From positions 1-9,452 of the forward strand of contig JAIELR010000153.1 of NCBI GenBank assembly GCA_019752835.1: a stretch of DNA of 9,452 nucleotides, read 5' to 3'. A program made the translations under genes and the position numbers. The stretch is from Gammaproteobacteria bacterium (GTDB lineage: Bacteria > Pseudomonadota > Gammaproteobacteria > UBA1113). Below are positions 6,637 to 9,452 of the stretch, piece by piece; positions within the stretch are counted from its first letter, which is position 1, and every line of letters begins with the position of its first letter. The notes below the pieces were generated by a model. It saw only the letters and a program-made list of their open reading frames with translations. It was not told the DNA's origin and did no database searches.

Positions 6637-7847
6637 AACTCAAGCCCTCTCGCCAAGCGTGATAAAGGACCCAGTGTACCTGCCCCGTATTTGCCAAGCA
6701 AGGTTTTCAAGGGAGGAAATAAATCCAGACCCGTCATTGCAGCGGTGCGGAGTAGCCCAAGGCGAGGATTAGAAAATAGTGTTATCAATCCATCCGTAAA
6801 ACGCACTGTTCTTTGTTGATCAGCTTGACGTAAGGTACTATAAGTGGCGAGTAAAGCCGGATCAGCCAGTGATTGCTGGTTTTTTAACGCTGTGGAGATA
6901 CATTCAGCAAACACAGCAATATCACGCAATGCAAGATTAAACCCCTGCGCAGCAATTGGGTGCAGCACATTAGCGGCATTACCTATCAATAAAAATTGAG
7001 GGGCGGTTTGTTGCTCTGTCGTCACCAGTTTTAAGGGATAATACACGCGCGAGCCTAGACCACGCAGTCTTCCTAATCGATAGCCAAAGCTTGTTTGCAG
7101 ACGCTGTAAAAAAGCCTGATCGGACAACTCCTTCCAACTTGAAAGATCCGCATTATTAACCGTAATAATCACGGCAGCGACATCTTTTTCAACAGGCAAA
7201 AAGGCAATGGGGCCACTTGAAATAAATCGTTCATAGGCCGTATAGTGATGAGGTTGATTTAATTGTACCGAGGTGACAATTGCGGTTTGATCATAGTCTT
7301 TTTCTTGGACGGATAAACCCATCATCTGACGCAGCGGAGATTGGCCACCATCGGCAGCAATTAATAATTCACTGCGCCAATCGTCAACTTCATCCTCTCG
7401 TTGAATCTTAAGCGCCCATTGATTATTCACGAGCACTACTTCGCTGACACTTGCCGGGCTCAACAAGCGTATCGTCGAATATTGACGTAATTTTTCAGAT
7501 AAAACTCGATTAACTTCTGCAATTTGCAAAACATACCCTAATGCAGGCATTCCTTGTTCCGTGGCATGGATATGGGTCATACCAAAACGACCTTGATCTG
7601 AAACATGAATATGCTCAATCGGGGTGCAATAGGGTTCAATCTCAGACCAAACACCCATGCCTTCATAGATACGTCTTGCGCCATAGGATAAGGCAATAGT
7701 TCGTGATTCTAAGATGCTGCGCGTTAAATTTGCGGGAGGAAACGGTTCAACAATGGCAATATTGAGATTAGTCTTGGCAAGCGCTAGCGCCAGGCTGTTA
7801 CCTGCAAGCCCGCCACCATGTATCAGGATATCAACTTTTTTTTCCAT
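6633..7847 (-). CDS. ubiH: UbiH-type 2-polyprenyl-6-methoxyphenol hydroxylase
   Basis: This FAD monooxygenase is expected to hydroxylate C1 of the ubiquinone precursor ring, working in the cytoplasmic Ubi assembly. The 404-residue product shows the FAD motif HGGGLAGNSLALALA (10-24), the ESRTIALSYGARRIYEGMG segment (47-65) typical of UbiH, the DG motif AADGGQSPLR (164-173), and GNAANVLHPIAAQGFNLALRD (289-309, key residues G289, H296, P297, G302). The last reads GNAA rather than GDAA, which is the UbiH signature. It is full length. The ATG at 7847 has only a weak upstream Shine-Dalgarno (the sequence before it is CACAATAAAT), so initiation may be inefficient. It lies downstream of tolC with a 120-bp palindromic element between them and runs into the ubiI-like gene with a 4-bp overlap. 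Confidence 0.93.
   Translation of the reverse strand: MEKKVDILIHGGGLAGNSLALALAKTNLNIAIVEPFPPANLTRSILESRTIALSYGARRIYEGMGVWSEIEPYCTPIEHIHVSDQGRFGMTHIHATEQGMPALGYVLQIAEVNRVLSEKLRQYSTIRLLSPASVSEVVLVNNQWALKIQREDEVDDWRSELLIAADGGQSPLRQMMGLSVQEKDYDQTAIVTSVQLNQPHHYTAYERFISSGPIAFLPVEKDVAAVIITVNNADLSSWKELSDQAFLQRLQTSFGYRLGRLRGLGSRVYYPLKLVTTEQQTAPQFLLIGNAANVLHPIAAQGFNLALRDIAVFAECISTALKNQQSLADPALLATYSTLRQADQQRTVRFTDGLITLFSNPRLGLLRTAAMTGLDLFPPLKTLLGKYGAGTLGPLSRLARGLEL
6645..6651 (-). promoter_or_regulatory. Ribosome binding site for the ubiI-like gene
   Basis: On the minus strand GAGAGGG sits 8 bases before the ATG at 6636, within the last codons of ubiH. It supports the ATGA start and translational coupling. 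Confidence 0.55.
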
Positions 7848-7885
7848 ATTTATTGTGTCGCATTTGTTACTTTTTGGATGAATTG

Positions 7886-8005
7886 TAGCCTGGATGGAGC
7901 GCAGCGCAATCCCGAGGTAAAGCCTCTCCCCTTACGGGAGAGAGGTTGGGGAGAGGGGCGTCCCGAATTTGGCTTCGCCGAGGGCGCTGCGCTCCATCCA
8001 GGCTA
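7886..8005. mobile_element. MITE-like palindromic element (120 bp)
   Basis: Perfect 22-bp terminal inverted repeats (7886-7907 and 7984-8005) begin TAGCCTGGATGGAGCGCAGC. The inner part holds a smaller hairpin (CTCTCCC at 7924-7930 with GGGAGAG at 7936-7942; CCTCTCCCC at 7923-7931 also pairs with GGGGAGAGG at 7948-7956). No transposase is encoded. The ends sit on TA, so a TA target duplication is possible but cannot be told from the palindromic repeats themselves. It lies between the tolC stop (about 10 bp away) and ubiH. It resembles dispersed GC-rich palindromes of proteobacterial genomes. Transcribed, it could fold into a long hairpin affecting tolC read-through. It explains nearly all of the 168-bp gap. 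Confidence 0.75.
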
Positions 8006-8015
8006 TAAGCAATCG

Positions 8016-9452
8016 CTAATGCGTTATTGGCCCTTGCACAGCCGTTGTCATTGCCCGAGTTGCTTTCGTTGGAGAAACAACTGCAGTTGGCCCCTTGGGT
8101 GGCGTAGGCGCGGCTGTATTGGTAGGTAATGACGGCGCCACGGCTGCACTACTGCTTGGTGTTGTCACCGCAGGGGTTTCTGTGCTCATGGGTGTGACAG
8201 TGTACAGCGTCGGGCCTGAACCTGAATCCGTAGCCTGATCTGACGCATCCGCTGCATCTGTCTCTTTTTGCATCTGATTAACAGCAGATATCACATCCTT
8301 ATCTTGCACATCGATGCCCAACGCTGCGTTGGCTTTAAGGGTTGCATTATAGTTACGTTCTGCTTGTTGCTGTATCGCATCGATATTTAAGGAGCTATAG
8401 GACTCTCGATTATGTTTGCTGAGCCAATCATTAATAATGCGAAGATCATTAAGGCTGAGCGTACCCGCTGATTCTTTCAACGCAATCGTTGCATTAATAT
8501 AGGTATATTCATCGGTTGAAAATTGTTGTTCAGCTTGATACAAGTTTTGTTGCGCTTGCAACACATCCAGCATCGTTTGAGTACCCACTTTATAACCTTC
8601 GATCGTACTGCGTAAAGAACTTGCATTAGACAAGATAGATTGTTTATCGGCACGTACTTGATTGATGCCAGAGACAACATCATTATAGGCCGTTGTTGTA
8701 TCATCAACGACTTGACGATAAGTCTGGTCCATTTGAGCCAAGGCATTTTGATATTGGTAATTCGCTTGTTTTGTTTGTGAAGTTACCAATCCTCCTTGAA
8801 AAACAGGAAAACTGACTTGAACACCTATCACATTTTCGGTGGCATTCACAGTGCCGCTAGGGCCTATGCCCGCATTGGTACCAATATTTGAGGCATACCC
8901 CGAGAAGACGGGTAAATGACCTGCCGCTTGGACATGGACATTCGCTTTAGCGGCTGCTGAGTTGAGTTGTTGTGAAATCAAGGTCCAGTTTTGCATCGTC
9001 GCTGTTTTAACCCATCGATTTGGATCGGCAGGAACAGGCATAACAAGAGGAAGCTGATTTTTTAAACTAGCCAAGTCATTGTAATAAATTCCGGTAACGG
9101 CTCGCAGATTTTCACGTTGATTAATGAGATTATTTTGTGCGGCAATCTCTTGCGATAAAAGTGAGTCGTACTGCGCTTGCGCTTGATAAACGTTGGTAAT
9201 AGGAATAACACCAACTTTATATTGTTGTCGCGCTTGATCTAATTGTTGATACACCGCTTTTTTCTCGGCCTCAACGTAACGTAAATTATCCTCGGCAGAA
9301 AGTACGTTAAAATAATCAGTTGCGGTCGTTGCCATCAAGGTTTGTAAATCGGCAGTATAAAGTGCATCGGCAGCCTTAGACAAATATTTGGCTTGGGAAA
9401 CGCCTGCCCATAAAGCATAATCGAATATGGATTGATTTAAATTAACTTGATA
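8016..9452 (-). CDS. tolC: TolC family outer-membrane efflux protein (5' end off window)
   Basis: TolC forms the outer-membrane channel of tripartite efflux pumps and type I secretion systems. The frame continues beyond the right edge (YQVNLNQSIFDYALWAGVSQ precedes the first TTG), so the signal peptide and N-terminus are missing. The visible part has the two alternating coiled-coil and beta segments of the OEP fold. VSFPVFQGGLVTSQTKQA marks the second strand region, and GYKVGTQTMLDVLQAQQNLY through ESAGTLSLNDLRIIN aligns well with the TolC C-terminal repeat (GYSVGTRT...VLDATTTLYNA... and GTLNEQDLL in E. coli). After this come about 70 residues rich in Thr, Pro, Ala and Ser (8019-8225), which E. 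coli TolC lacks in this form. The TTG at 9383 is not a real start. Its stop lies 10 bp from the palindromic element. Confidence 0.92.
   Translation of the reverse strand, partial: YQVNLNQSIFDYALWAGVSQAKYLSKAADALYTADLQTLMATTATDYFNVLSAEDNLRYVEAEKKAVYQQLDQARQQYKVGVIPITNVYQAQAQYDSLLSQEIAAQNNLINQRENLRAVTGIYYNDLASLKNQLPLVMPVPADPNRWVKTATMQNWTLISQQLNSAAAKANVHVQAAGHLPVFSGYASNIGTNAGIGPSGTVNATENVIGVQVSFPVFQGGLVTSQTKQANYQYQNALAQMDQTYRQVVDDTTTAYNDVVSGINQVRADKQSILSNASSLRSTIEGYKVGTQTMLDVLQAQQNLYQAEQQFSTDEYTYINATIALKESAGTLSLNDLRIINDWLSKHNRESYSSLNIDAIQQQAERNYNATLKANAALGIDVQDKDVISAVNQMQKETDAADASDQATDSGSGPTLYTVTPMSTETPAVTTPSSSAAVAPSLPTNTAAPTPPKGPTAVVSPTKATRAMTTAVQGPITH

Noticed and set aside
7818..8129. Plus-strand open frame spanning the palindromic element
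   Set aside because: It is antisense to ubiH and tolC ends and composed of the element; no ribosome binding site or family resemblance.
8477..8746. Minus-strand 89-codon frame inside tolC
   Set aside because: It is an out-of-frame shadow of the well-supported tolC coding sequence.

Overview
The window looks like a gammaproteobacterial chromosome of moderate GC. The tolC, ubiH and ubiI/ubiF-type genes and an OmpR/EnvZ-like pair all match gammaproteobacterial families. An intracellular or Legionellales-like host is possible, but I cannot fix the genus from sequence alone. The left third is accessory DNA linked to restriction. The right two thirds are ordinary housekeeping genes, all on the minus strand, decorated with two kinds of palindromic repeat.

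Left region (1-3050, plus strand). A broken fragment resembling the DUF2779 family runs in from the left edge. Near base 141-145 it joins, in another frame, an array of two 273-bp-spaced modules. Each module encodes a short (V/A)TPQ repeat tract followed by a small winged-helix-like domain of the kind found at the C-terminus of Fic and AlbA/RecG-like ATPase proteins. This reading frame overlaps the start of an intact type I restriction subunit gene, hsdR, by 8 bp. No hsdM or hsdS is visible; if present they lie to the left.

Middle (3051-3432). Six tandem copies of a hairpin-forming repeat with a 67-69 bp period fill the gap between the convergent hsdR and histidine kinase genes.

Right region (3431-9452, minus strand, read right to left). 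A partial tolC (outer-membrane efflux/secretion channel) has an unusual Thr/Pro/Ala/Ser-rich tail. It is followed by a 120-bp MITE-like palindromic element. Next come ubiH and a ubiI/ubiF-type gene, two flavin hydroxylases of ubiquinone synthesis joined by an ATGA overlap. After 37 bp comes an OmpR-like response regulator, then an EnvZ-like histidine kinase joined by an 8-bp overlap. ubiH through the kinase may form one transcript.

I see no strong evidence for a wholly new system. The most interesting parts are the rearranged, duplicated module array upstream of hsdR and the two repeat families.
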